In this document: one piece after another, positions 6,338 to 13,440 of the stretch
Numbering within the stretch: the first letter of the stretch is position 1
Layout of the letters: each line of letters starts with the position of its first letter
NCBI GenBank assembly: GCA_029261955.1
Contig: JAJDAI010000439.1
Span: 1-16,171 of the forward strand
DNA: 16,171 nucleotides
Direction of reading: 5' to 3'
From: Deltaproteobacteria bacterium
GTDB taxonomy: Bacteria > Myxococcota_A > UBA796 > UBA9615
Made by a program: the position numbers and the translations under genes
Notes under the pieces: model-generated
Seen by the model: the letters and a program-made list of their open reading frames with translations, nothing else
What the model was told of the DNA's origin: nothing
Database searches by the model: none

Positions 6338-8551
6338 ATGCGCTCGATCGTCCTGCTTCTTCTCCCCCTGCTCACCGCCTGCTACTCCGCCGACCAGTGG
6401 AACGACGCACGCGGCCTCGACGCTGTCGACACGGCCGACGAGCTGGACTCCGACTCCTACCGCCAGCAGTGGACGGACCGGGACGACCCCAACCTCTTCG
6501 CCGACGACCTCGAGTACCGCCTCGCCGAGCTGCCGCAGGCCGGCGAGCCCGAGAACGTGCCCTGGGCCGCGTCCTACTGGCCGGTCTACGAGGACTCCAT
6601 CAACTACAAGTGGAACGGCAGCTCCTCCACGTCGGCCGCCGGTAAGTACGGCGAGGCCTTCGGGGTCGAGGACATCGAGACGAAGGTCAGCGCGTCCAAC
6701 GGCATCGACAAGTACAGCGCTCGCACCGCCTGCACGACCGACGACCAGTGCGACGACAACATGGGTGAGGCCTGCGCCATCCGCGAGGGCGCCGAGGGCG
6801 GCTACTGCATCCCGTCCTGGTGGGGCATCTGCCACGCCTGGGCCCCCGCGGCCATCATGGAGCCCGAGCCCATCCACCCCGTCACCCGCAACGGCGTCAC
6901 CTTCGAGGTCAACGACATCAAGGCGCTGCTGACCATCGCCTGGGACGCCAGCAACTCGAAGTTCGTCAGCCTGCGCTGCAACGAGGACGACGACGACGTC
7001 GAGTACGACGGCTACGACCGCCCCACCGGCTCCGACGCCAGCTGCATCGACACCAACCCCGGCACCTACCACGTGCTGCTGGCCAACTACCTCGGACTCA
7101 AGGGCGCCTCCTTCGTCGAGGACCGCACCTGGGACGACGAGGTCTGGAACCAGCCCCTGCGCGGCTACCGCATCACGCAGCAGACCGAGATCAGCGCGCA
7201 GGACGCCAACGACCTGCTCGGCGTCACCGGCAACACGCCGGCCGAGAACCCCGAGCCCCGCACGACTGAGGCCACCGGGACCGTCGCCCAGAACGCCTGG
7301 CACCACGTGGACGCCGTGCCCGTCGCCGCCGGGGAGAAGCTCGTCGTGACCATGACCGGCACCGCCGACGCCGACCTCTACGTCCGCTGGAACAACCAGG
7401 CCGACGCCGACAACTGGGTCTGCCGCCCCTGGCTCAACGGCTCCACCGAGTCCTGCTCCATGACCGCCGGCTCGAACGCGACCGCCGCCCACGTGTCCGT
7501 CCAGGGCTACGCCGCGAACAGCAACTTCGACCTGAAGATCGAGGTCCTGCCCGCCGACACCGGCGAAGTCCCCACCGTCTACGCCTTCAACGACACGGCC
7601 GTGACGCTCTTCTTCGTCGAGGCCGAGGTCGACTACATCACCGAGGCCGCCGCGACCCTGAACGGCAACCTCGCCGACCGCATCGACGAGTTCACCCGCA
7701 CCGACCGCTACGAGTACATCCTCGAGGTCGACGCCGAGGGCAAGATCAACGGCGGCGAGTGGGTCGGCAGCTCGCGCCAGAACCACCCCGACTTCCTGTG
7801 GCTGCCCACCGGCCGCGACCAGGGCAAGCCCATCGCGGGCGGCGCCATCACCTACGCCGTCGTGCAGGAGCTGCTCGAGGCGTCCATCGCCGGCGAGACC
7901 ACCCCCGAGCAGGACGAGACGACGCAGCTGTTCAGCGTGACCGAGGCCGGCTCGGTCGCGAAGCACGGCTGGGCCCACTACGGCCCCTTCGCCGCCGTCG
8001 AGGGTGAGTTCACCGTCGCCATGACCGGCACCGGCGACGCCGACCTCTACGTCCGTGAGGGCGCCCAGCCCACGCTGAGCGACTACGACTGCCGCCCCTA
8101 CAAGAACGGCTCGGCCGAGAGCTGCTCCGAGTCCGGCGCCGGCAGCTACTACGTCAGCGTCTACGGCTACACCGCGGCCACCTTCAACCTGGCCATCAGC
8201 TACACCGGCGCGGCCGGCACGGACCTGCCCGAGGAGCCCGTCGAGGACCCCGAGGAGCCCGCCTTCGAGCACCTCGACGAGTCCGGCCACGTCAACGAGG
8301 GCGACTGGGCGCGCTTCACGCTGACCCTGACCGCGGGCCAGAGCATCCTCATCGGCACCGAGGCGGCCAACGACATCGACCTGTACGTCCGCTGGGGCGC
8401 CGCGCCGAACCTGAACGACTACGACCACCGCCCCTACTCCTCCAGCGGCAACGAGACGGTCGCGTTCACGGCCCCCGCCGACGGCGTGGTCCACATCGGC
8501 GTGCACGGCTACGCCGGCAGCGACTTCGTGGTCGAGACCACCGACGGCTGA
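6338..8551 (+). CDS. Lipoprotein with transglutaminase-elicitor-like domain and three PPC domains
   Basis: A 737-residue predicted lipoprotein: signal MRSIVLLLLPLLTAC with lipobox LTAC and acceptor Cys15, and Tyr at +2, which favours the outer membrane. The region from about 76 to 285 resembles the transglutaminase-elicitor family first known from oomycete GP42-type proteins: SYWP, DSINYKWNG, WWGICHAWAPAA with the likely nucleophile Cys165, NPGTYHVLLANYLG with His245, and SFVEDRTWDDEVWNQP. A PPC (bacterial pre-peptidase C-terminal) domain occupies about 312-405. The enzyme-like sequence then resumes at about 411-515 (VEAEVDYITEAA, YEYILEVDAEG, GGEWVGSSRQNHPDFLW). Two more PPC domains follow at 537-622 and 648-735. 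Each PPC has the D(A/I)DLYVR strand. Activity would be protein cross-linking or a related acyl transfer at the cell surface; this is inferred. ATG 6338 is set by the signal peptide and the upstream GGGAAGG. Confidence 0.85.
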   Translation: MRSIVLLLLPLLTACYSADQWNDARGLDAVDTADELDSDSYRQQWTDRDDPNLFADDLEYRLAELPQAGEPENVPWAASYWPVYEDSINYKWNGSSSTSAAGKYGEAFGVEDIETKVSASNGIDKYSARTACTTDDQCDDNMGEACAIREGAEGGYCIPSWWGICHAWAPAAIMEPEPIHPVTRNGVTFEVNDIKALLTIAWDASNSKFVSLRCNEDDDDVEYDGYDRPTGSDASCIDTNPGTYHVLLANYLGLKGASFVEDRTWDDEVWNQPLRGYRITQQTEISAQDANDLLGVTGNTPAENPEPRTTEATGTVAQNAWHHVDAVPVAAGEKLVVTMTGTADADLYVRWNNQADADNWVCRPWLNGSTESCSMTAGSNATAAHVSVQGYAANSNFDLKIEVLPADTGEVPTVYAFNDTAVTLFFVEAEVDYITEAAATLNGNLADRIDEFTRTDRYEYILEVDAEGKINGGEWVGSSRQNHPDFLWLPTGRDQGKPIAGGAITYAVVQELLEASIAGETTPEQDETTQLFSVTEAGSVAKHGWAHYGPFAAVEGEFTVAMTGTGDADLYVREGAQPTLSDYDCRPYKNGSAESCSESGAGSYYVSVYGYTAATFNLAISYTGAAGTDLPEEPVEDPEEPAFEHLDESGHVNEGDWARFTLTLTAGQSILIGTEAANDIDLYVRWGAAPNLNDYDHRPYSSSGNETVAFTAPADGVVHIGVHGYAGSDFVVETTDG

Positions 8552-8568
8552 GTCCGCCGTGGGCTGAC

Positions 8569-8592
8569 TGGGGTCTGACCCCACCTGGCCCA
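8569..8592. repeat. Dispersed palindromic repeat, copy 1
   Basis: The palindrome TGGGGTCTGACCCCA (8569-8583) is followed by CCTGGCCCA. Read on the minus strand, this 24-base block is identical to the one at 15789-15812. It begins 17 bases after the stop codon of the transglutaminase-like gene. It also shares CAGGTGGGGTCAG with the cluster at 5857-6009. Confidence 0.8.
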
Positions 8593-8603
8593 TCCAGAGA
8601 ATT

Positions 8604-8640
8604 CGTGAAACCCGCGGTGGCAGACACCGCGGGTTTCATG
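8604..8640. terminator. Strong hairpin, probable terminator of the upstream lipoprotein gene
   Basis: TGAAACCCGCGGTG at 8606-8619 pairs perfectly over 14 bases with CACCGCGGGTTTCA at 8625-8638 around the five-base loop GCAGA. The stem ends in A3/T3 tracts, a common form for bidirectional terminators in GC-rich genomes, although no extra T-tract follows. It sits 52 bases after the stop at 8551 and 33 bases before the ATG at 8674, so it could also shape the leader of the next gene. Confidence 0.6.
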
Positions 8641-8673
8641 CTTGGGGCGTCCCATCGGCCACAATGCCGATCG

Positions 8674-10080
8674 ATGGCCCGACTCTTCCTCGTGCTGCTG
8701 CTCGGCTGCCCCGCAGCGGCGCCTCCCCCGGATCTCGACGGCGACGGCTGGGAGGACGCCGAGGACTGCCTGCCCGAGGACCCCGAGGCCTTCCCCGGAG
8801 CCGAGGAGCGCTGCAACGGCTTCGACGACGACTGCGACGAGCAGATCGACGAGGGCTTCGATCTGGACGGGGACGGCTTCGAGCCCTGCGACGGCGACTG
8901 CGACGACACCGACCCCACGGTTGCGCCCTTCGCGCCCGAGCTGTGCAACCAGCGCGACGACGACTGCGACGGCGAGCTGGGCCTCGACGAGTCCCTCGAT
9001 CAGGACGACGACGGCAGCCCGCTCTGCCTGGACTGCGACGACCAGGACTCCGAGCGCTTCCCCTCCTCCCCCGAGCACTGCGACGACGTCGACCACGACT
9101 GCGACGGCGACCCGCGCACCGGCGAGCCCGCGGTCGTCGATGGGGTGACCACCTGGTTCGGGGGCGACGGCTTCACCTCCGAGGACAGGCCCTGCGACGA
9201 GGCCGAGCGAATCCTGGTCTGCGGCGACCTCCGGCCGGGCGACGAGGTGGCGAACCTGGACGGGATCTCCTGCGCGGTCGAGGTGACGGGCAGCTTCGCC
9301 CTGCAGGCGGGCAACGCGACCTTCGCGGAGCTCGAGTCCATCGCCGGCACGCTCCAGGTCGAGAACAGCCCGAGCCCGCTGAGCCTGGCTTTCCCCGCGC
9401 TGCGCAGCGTCGGCCCCCTCGAGATCCTGTGGGCCGAGGCCTCGGTGGCGCTGTCCCTGCCGGCGCTGACCGAGTTCGGGGGCCTGGAGCTGCGGTGGTG
9501 CGAGGGCGACGTCAGCGTGGTCGGGCCCGCCGGCGGTCTCGCGACCAGCGGCCAACTCGCGATCACCTCCAACGAGGGCGATGTCTCCGTCTCGGGCTTC
9601 TCGGGTCCGGCGAACCTGGGGGAGATCTCCGTCGGCGGGAACTCCGGTGCCCTCACGCTGGACGGCTGGGCCGGGCCGCTGTCGGTCAACGGGGACGTGA
9701 CGGTGGGCAACAACCCGCAGCTGGTGGCGCTTCAGCTCGGGGGCGACGGCCTCAGCCTCGGGGGAACGCTCTTCCTGGAAGGCAACGCCTCGCTGAGCAC
9801 CGCGGAGCTGGGCGTGAGCTCGACCGGCGGCTGGTTCCGCGTGCAGGACAACCCGTCTCTGACCCTGCTCGATGTGCCAACGCTCACCACGGTGGGCGGG
9901 AACTTCGTCCTCGCCGACAACGCCGCGCTGGCGAGCCTCGCTGGGTTCGGCAGCCTCGAGTCGGTCAGCGGCAACCTGAGCATCACCGACAACGCCTCCC
10001 TTCCGACGGCAGCTGCCCAGGCCCTCGCGGCCTCGACCTCGGTCGGTGGCGAGGTGCTGATCGAGGGCAACGCGCCCTGA
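8674..10080 (+). CDS. MopE-like metal-binding repeat lipoprotein with asparagine-ladder solenoid
   Basis: A 468-residue predicted lipoprotein, with leader MARLFLVLLLGC and the lipid-acceptor Cys12. Residues about 20-150 hold three repeats of the DxDGDG...DCDD...E.C...DDDCD type, the putative metal-binding motif named after MopE, rich in Asp and Cys and likely to bind calcium or another metal outside the cell. From about 185 to the end there are at least nine short strands ending in an Asn step (VENSP, ITSNEG, VGGNSG, VGNNPQ, LEGNAS, VQDNPS, LADNAA, ITDNAS, IEGNAP), spaced roughly 20-25 residues apart, like a receptor-L-domain or leucine-rich solenoid. Function is unknown; surface binding or adhesion is a guess. 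I chose ATG 8674 because it starts the signal peptide; an in-frame GTG at 8605 would place 23 extra residues encoded by the hairpin in front of it. Confidence 0.82.
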   Translation: MARLFLVLLLGCPAAAPPPDLDGDGWEDAEDCLPEDPEAFPGAEERCNGFDDDCDEQIDEGFDLDGDGFEPCDGDCDDTDPTVAPFAPELCNQRDDDCDGELGLDESLDQDDDGSPLCLDCDDQDSERFPSSPEHCDDVDHDCDGDPRTGEPAVVDGVTTWFGGDGFTSEDRPCDEAERILVCGDLRPGDEVANLDGISCAVEVTGSFALQAGNATFAELESIAGTLQVENSPSPLSLAFPALRSVGPLEILWAEASVALSLPALTEFGGLELRWCEGDVSVVGPAGGLATSGQLAITSNEGDVSVSGFSGPANLGEISVGGNSGALTLDGWAGPLSVNGDVTVGNNPQLVALQLGGDGLSLGGTLFLEGNASLSTAELGVSSTGGWFRVQDNPSLTLLDVPTLTTVGGNFVLADNAALASLAGFGSLESVSGNLSITDNASLPTAAAQALAASTSVGGEVLIEGNAP

Positions 10081-10169
10081 GCACCGACATGGGACAGGTC
10101 ACGGAACCTCGCGCCTCCTAGGATCAACAGCGTCGGGCGAGGGGCTCGACGAGAGCGGAGTCGCGGGCT

Positions 10170-10184
10170 GGCACGAGGGGTGCC
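10170..10184 (+). terminator. Weak hairpin in the intergenic region
   Basis: GGCAC (10170-10174) and GTGCC (10180-10184) can pair around GAGGG and are followed by GTTTCT. This is a five-base stem only, about 90 bases past the stop of the MopE-like gene. It may be a weak terminator or chance. Confidence 0.2.
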
Positions 10185-10211
10185 GTTTCTCACTCCGAAC
10201 CTGTGGAGTTC

Positions 10212-10218
10212 GAGGAGG
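10212..10218 (+). promoter_or_regulatory. Ribosome-binding site that fixes the start at 10224
   Basis: GAGGAGG lies five bases before ATG 10224, ideal spacing, and the ATG begins a clean signal peptide. An in-frame GTG at 10203 lies upstream of this site and can be discarded. Confidence 0.75.
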
Positions 10219-10223
10219 ACCCC

Positions 10224-11672
10224 ATGAAGACCTTGTTCGCTCTGCTGGCGCTCAGCCTGCTGTGCGCAGGAACCGCCGAAGCCCGCGCCGTTCGCCTGAT
10301 GTACGAGGCCCCGGCCGCGTCCGAAGGCGGCCCCGCCGTGATCGTCACCTTCGAGGAACAACGCGAGGAGAAGAAGGGCGGCAAGGACCCCACGGTCATC
10401 GCCAACGAGCGCGGCGGCTACGGCATCCCCACCGCCGTGCGCTCGGGCAAGGGCGGCACCGGGCACGCCGCAGACGTGGTGCCCGATTGGGCCGTCGATG
10501 TCTTGAAGAGCGCCGGCTACGCGGCGAGCGGGGGCGAGGCCGACGCGCAGACCGCGCGCCTGCACCTCATCCTGCGCAAGCTCTGGGGCGATCAGATCCC
10601 GATCCCCGGCGGCTCCCGATCCCAGTTCAGCTTCCTGGTCGAACTGCAGCTCTTCGCGCCCGGCGCGGCCGAGCCCTCGTGGACCTCGGCGGTGCAGGCC
10701 TCGGGCGGCACCACGACCGTGATGATGCGCTTCGACGACCCGGCCGAGAACGGCTTCGTGCGCACCTTCGACGAGGCCACGAAGAGCTTCGTCAAGCTCA
10801 TGGCGAGCGCCGAGTTCCAGGCCATCCTCCCGGGGGACGTCGCCGCGGCGCAGGCCGCCTCGGAGAACCTGGGCGCCAAGCCCGCGCTCGACGCCAAATC
10901 CAAGGAAGAGCCCCCCGAGGGCGACGGCGTCGCCACCACGGCCGCCGACCTGCCGAAGGGCTTCGAGTCCTGGGACCCGGGCACCTACCAGTGGACCGGC
11001 AAGAACGTGGCCGAGGGCTTCGTCTGGGGCGGGATCGGCGCGGGCCTCTTCATCGCCGGCGATCAGTGGAGCCGCGCGGTCGCGATCGAGCACGGCGGAC
11101 TCGCGACGCCGCTGCCGATCGGACACGCCTTCTCGTCGGTCGCCCACATCCCGAAGAGCACGCCCGATCCCGGCGCGGAGTGGGCGGTCCAGGCCTACGT
11201 CTCCGACATCATGTTCAGCTACGGCGTGCACATGTTCGTGCCCTCGCTGGGCATGACGGTGCCGACCCTCATCGCGGCCTCCACCGGCGCCGACGTGCAG
11301 ACGAGCAAGGCCGTCATGGGCCTCGCGTCCATCCCGTCCTTCGTGCCGGGCGGCGTGGCGATGGTCCACCGCTTCCACACCCTGTTCCGGCCGGTCTGGG
11401 ACGCGCACCAGCTCAACTCCGACAGCTGGCACCACTTCGGGCCCGGCCTGATCACGCTGGTCATCGGCGTCGTGGACATCGCGGTCGGCGGCGTGCACGG
11501 CGTGCTCGGCGTGCTCTACGCGTCGGGTGCGGTCACGGCCCGCGCAGACGAGAAGGGCCTGCTCCCGGGAGCCACCGACGGGCGGCGGGGGCTGCAGAAC
11601 TCGGCCTCGATCGTGCCGATGATCACCCCGACGGACGGGGGCCTCAGCTTCGGCGTCGCCGGGACCTTCTGA
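10224..11672 (+). CDS. Exported protein of unknown function
   Basis: A 482-residue protein that I do not recognise. MKTLFALLALSLLCAGTAEA is a standard signal peptide with likely cleavage after residue 20. Residues about 25-200 look like a compact alpha/beta domain: two copies of a strand-loop pattern, DWAVDVLKSAGYAASGG, then a strand LHLILRKLW, then a strand FLVELQLFAPG and a helix ENGFVRTFDEATKSFVKLM. This loosely recalls YajG/LptE-like outer-membrane lipoprotein folds, but the match is weak. A Lys/Glu/Pro linker (about 218-245) leads to a C-terminal region of about 235 residues with hydrophobic stretches near 265-280, 328-352 and 407-434, and a terminal FGVAGTF. The C-terminal part could be membrane-embedded. 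Its last 29 bases overlap the end of the convergent lipoprotein gene. It is a real gene on the evidence of its ribosome-binding site, signal peptide and codon pattern; the role is open. Confidence 0.75.
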   Translation: MKTLFALLALSLLCAGTAEARAVRLMYEAPAASEGGPAVIVTFEEQREEKKGGKDPTVIANERGGYGIPTAVRSGKGGTGHAADVVPDWAVDVLKSAGYAASGGEADAQTARLHLILRKLWGDQIPIPGGSRSQFSFLVELQLFAPGAAEPSWTSAVQASGGTTTVMMRFDDPAENGFVRTFDEATKSFVKLMASAEFQAILPGDVAAAQAASENLGAKPALDAKSKEEPPEGDGVATTAADLPKGFESWDPGTYQWTGKNVAEGFVWGGIGAGLFIAGDQWSRAVAIEHGGLATPLPIGHAFSSVAHIPKSTPDPGAEWAVQAYVSDIMFSYGVHMFVPSLGMTVPTLIAASTGADVQTSKAVMGLASIPSFVPGGVAMVHRFHTLFRPVWDAHQLNSDSWHHFGPGLITLVIGVVDIAVGGVHGVLGVLYASGAVTARADEKGLLPGATDGRRGLQNSASIVPMITPTDGGLSFGVAGTF

Positions 11673-12429
11673 CCGCGAGCAACAGGAACAGGGGCAAGGC
11701 CGGGGAACCTCCGCTGCTGCACCCGCAGGCGGAGCCCAGGCCCTGCGCCGCGTCCGAGGACTCGCCGTTGATGTAGGCGCCAGCGGACTCGAAGCGCAGC
11801 TCCATGGCGGTCGCCACGGGTCCGGTCGTGCGCTCGGGCTCGGTGACGACGCCATCTCCATCTCCATCGTCGAAGAGCTGGCTGTCGTCCGCGAAGGCGG
11901 CGACCAGGGCGTCGTGCTCGAGGGGGTCCTCGGCATCCAGGGTCTCGCCGTCCGCCAGGTCCAGGAGCGCGTCGTCCAACCAGCCGGGCGCCGCCAGCTC
12001 GAAGGCAAGCTCGCTGTCCTGGTCCACGTCCAGCGCGTCTTCGACCGCACCGAGGCTCACGGAGCCCAGGTTCAGGCTCAAGTCCACATCGCCCAAGGCG
12101 ACCCCGTCGTCCCAGGTCCCCGTGAGCACCAGCGGCCCCGTGAAGTCGAGGATCAACCCGCACCACGGGCCGCCGGGGAAGTCGAAGTCGGCCGGCTCCA
12201 GCGCGAGGTCCAGGGGCAGATCGATGTAGCTCGTCAGATCGACCCCGCCGCACTCCGCCCCGGCGAAACGCACGCGGTTGAGCGTACCGGTGGCCGAAGT
12301 CAGGCTGACGGCGTCCGTGATCGCCATGCTCACCGAGGTGAGCCCGGGGTTGCCCACCGCGATGCCCTCATCGGGCTCGGCTTCCTGCTGGCAGCCCATC
12401 AGCAGCAACGCGATCGCGAGCCACCTCAT
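11644..12429 (-). CDS. Lipoprotein with EF-hand-like loop and MYXO-CTERM-like tail
   Basis: A 261-residue protein with leader MRWLAIALLLMGC (lipid-acceptor Cys13), an Asp- and Leu-rich body, and a near-perfect EF-hand loop at 188-199 (DGDGDGVVTEPE, acidic at positions 1, 3, 5 and 12 with Gly at 6), suggesting calcium binding. The C-terminus reads CGCSSGG, a short hydrophobic span at about 243-253, then RRSRRRRS, which matches the pattern of MYXO-CTERM sorting tags (Cys pair, single membrane segment, Arg cluster). It would thus have both an N-terminal lipid anchor and a C-terminal sorting signal. Translation is coupled to the upstream regulator gene by an ATGA overlap at 12426-12429, with GGAGGTGA just upstream of the ATG. 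It probably depends on that regulator or forms a functional pair with it. The body is not a family I recognise. Confidence 0.82.
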   Translation of the reverse strand: MRWLAIALLLMGCQQEAEPDEGIAVGNPGLTSVSMAITDAVSLTSATGTLNRVRFAGAECGGVDLTSYIDLPLDLALEPADFDFPGGPWCGLILDFTGPLVLTGTWDDGVALGDVDLSLNLGSVSLGAVEDALDVDQDSELAFELAAPGWLDDALLDLADGETLDAEDPLEHDALVAAFADDSQLFDDGDGDGVVTEPERTTGPVATAMELRFESAGAYINGESSDAAQGLGSACGCSSGGSPALPLFLLLAVRRSRRRRS

Positions 12430-13274
12430 GCATCACCTCCGGAGACGGTGCTCAACGGGAAGAGCGCCATGTGCACCTGGTAGACCTGCTCGGGGGCCTC
12501 CTCCGAGCCGTCGCAGAGGTCCAGCAGACGCTCCTGGAAGGCGTCGATCTCGCGCTTCAGCTGGGGCAGGAGCGAGGGGGAGATGCAGACCGTGACCGCC
12601 GAGAGGTGGCGCTCGTCGCGCTCGGCCTCGGTGATGGACCGCCGCGCCAGCTCCAGCATGCCGTCGTGGTAGTTCCGCGCGGCGAGGCCGGCGACCTCGT
12701 GGGGGGTCGCGAGGCTCACGTCGACGGGCTCGACCTTGCCGTTCTCATCGGGCGCCAGCATGCCGAGCGAGGTGAGGACCTCCAGGGCCTTCTTCGCCTG
12801 CGCGACGGTCACGCGGGGGCGCAGGTTGCGGCTGATCCAGGTGGGGTCGGCCTGGAAGCCGTCCGTGCGCGCCAGCTCGTGGATGGCCGAGTGGTACCAG
12901 TGCGAGATCACCTCGAAGCCCATGCCCTCCAGCGAGCGCGCCTCCCGAAAACGACGCGAGGCCGAGATGAGCGCCCAGGCCTCGTTCTGCTCGCTGTGCG
13001 TGGCCGCCTGGTCCAGCGCGACGAGCGCCGCGAAGAAGCGCCCCTGCTCCGCGGTCAGCGACATCGCCCGCGCGAAGCCCTCGACGTTGGCCGGGGAGAG
13101 GTTGCGCTTGCCCTGGATGACGAGCAGCAGCAGCGATGGATTCTTGTGCCCCGCCATGCGCGCGAAGAGGCGGTGGCTGTAGCGCGCATTGCTCGCCTTC
13201 TTCGCCTGGAACCAGGCGTCGAGAAAGCGGCGGAACTCCAGGAAGGAGTGCACGTCTGGGAGCGACTTGGCCAC
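12426..13274 (-). CDS. TIGR02147/DUF4423 family regulator-like protein
   Basis: A 282-residue cytosolic protein. The N-terminal part has the typical opening SFLEFRRFLDAWFQAKK, followed at about 33-90 by a helix-turn-helix-like segment (YSHRLFARMAGHKNPSLLLLVIQGKRNLSP) as seen in TIGR02147 proteins, a family expanded in Fibrobacter and also found in Bdellovibrionota and Myxococcota. The C-terminal part (about 115-280) fits DUF4423, including a winged-helix-like segment VAQAKKALEVLTSLGML and the conserved SLLPQLKREIDAFQERLLDLCD helix. Family members are presumed DNA-binding regulators, with little experimental work. The start is GTG 13274, with no Shine-Dalgarno sequence; a promoter-like TTGTCG-17-TATCTA lies directly before it, which would give a leaderless message. 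The stop overlaps the ATG of the EF-hand/MYXO-CTERM lipoprotein by four bases. Confidence 0.85.
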   Translation of the reverse strand: MAKSLPDVHSFLEFRRFLDAWFQAKKASNARYSHRLFARMAGHKNPSLLLLVIQGKRNLSPANVEGFARAMSLTAEQGRFFAALVALDQAATHSEQNEAWALISASRRFREARSLEGMGFEVISHWYHSAIHELARTDGFQADPTWISRNLRPRVTVAQAKKALEVLTSLGMLAPDENGKVEPVDVSLATPHEVAGLAARNYHDGMLELARRSITEAERDERHLSAVTVCISPSLLPQLKREIDAFQERLLDLCDGSEEAPEQVYQVHMALFPLSTVSGGDA

Positions 13275-13280
13275 AGCCTA

Positions 13281-13309
13281 TAGATACGACGGGAGGCAGC
13301 CACCGACAA
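13281..13309 (-). promoter_or_regulatory. Candidate sigma70-type promoter for the TIGR02147 gene
   Basis: On the minus strand TTGTCG (13304-13309) and TATCTA (13281-13286) are separated by exactly 17 bases. The -10 box ends six bases before the GTG at 13274, so the start of transcription would coincide with the start codon and the message would be leaderless. The matches to consensus are moderate (four of six and three of six). The surrounding 13275-13440 intergenic stretch is more AT-rich than its neighbours and must also hold the promoter of the divergent DUF2330 gene, for which a weak TTGTGT (13369)/TGGATA (13393) pair is the best I see. Confidence 0.3.
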
Positions 13310-13440
13310 GCGAGAACGACATGAATAACTAGGTCGACTGGCAAAGATGTATCTGGCCACGATACGACTTGTGTCCACGTTTGATCGAGTTGTGGATACA
13401 CCAGACCCTCACTTCCCTAGGCTCCGAAGCGGAGGTTGTG

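Noticed and set aside
6188..8593. 801-codon minus-strand open frame
   Set aside because: Its Val/Gly/Asp-rich composition is a mirror of the lipoprotein gene, whose domains are clear on the plus strand.
9732..12050. 772-codon minus-strand open frame
   Set aside because: It crosses three real genes on both strands and shows no family motifs.
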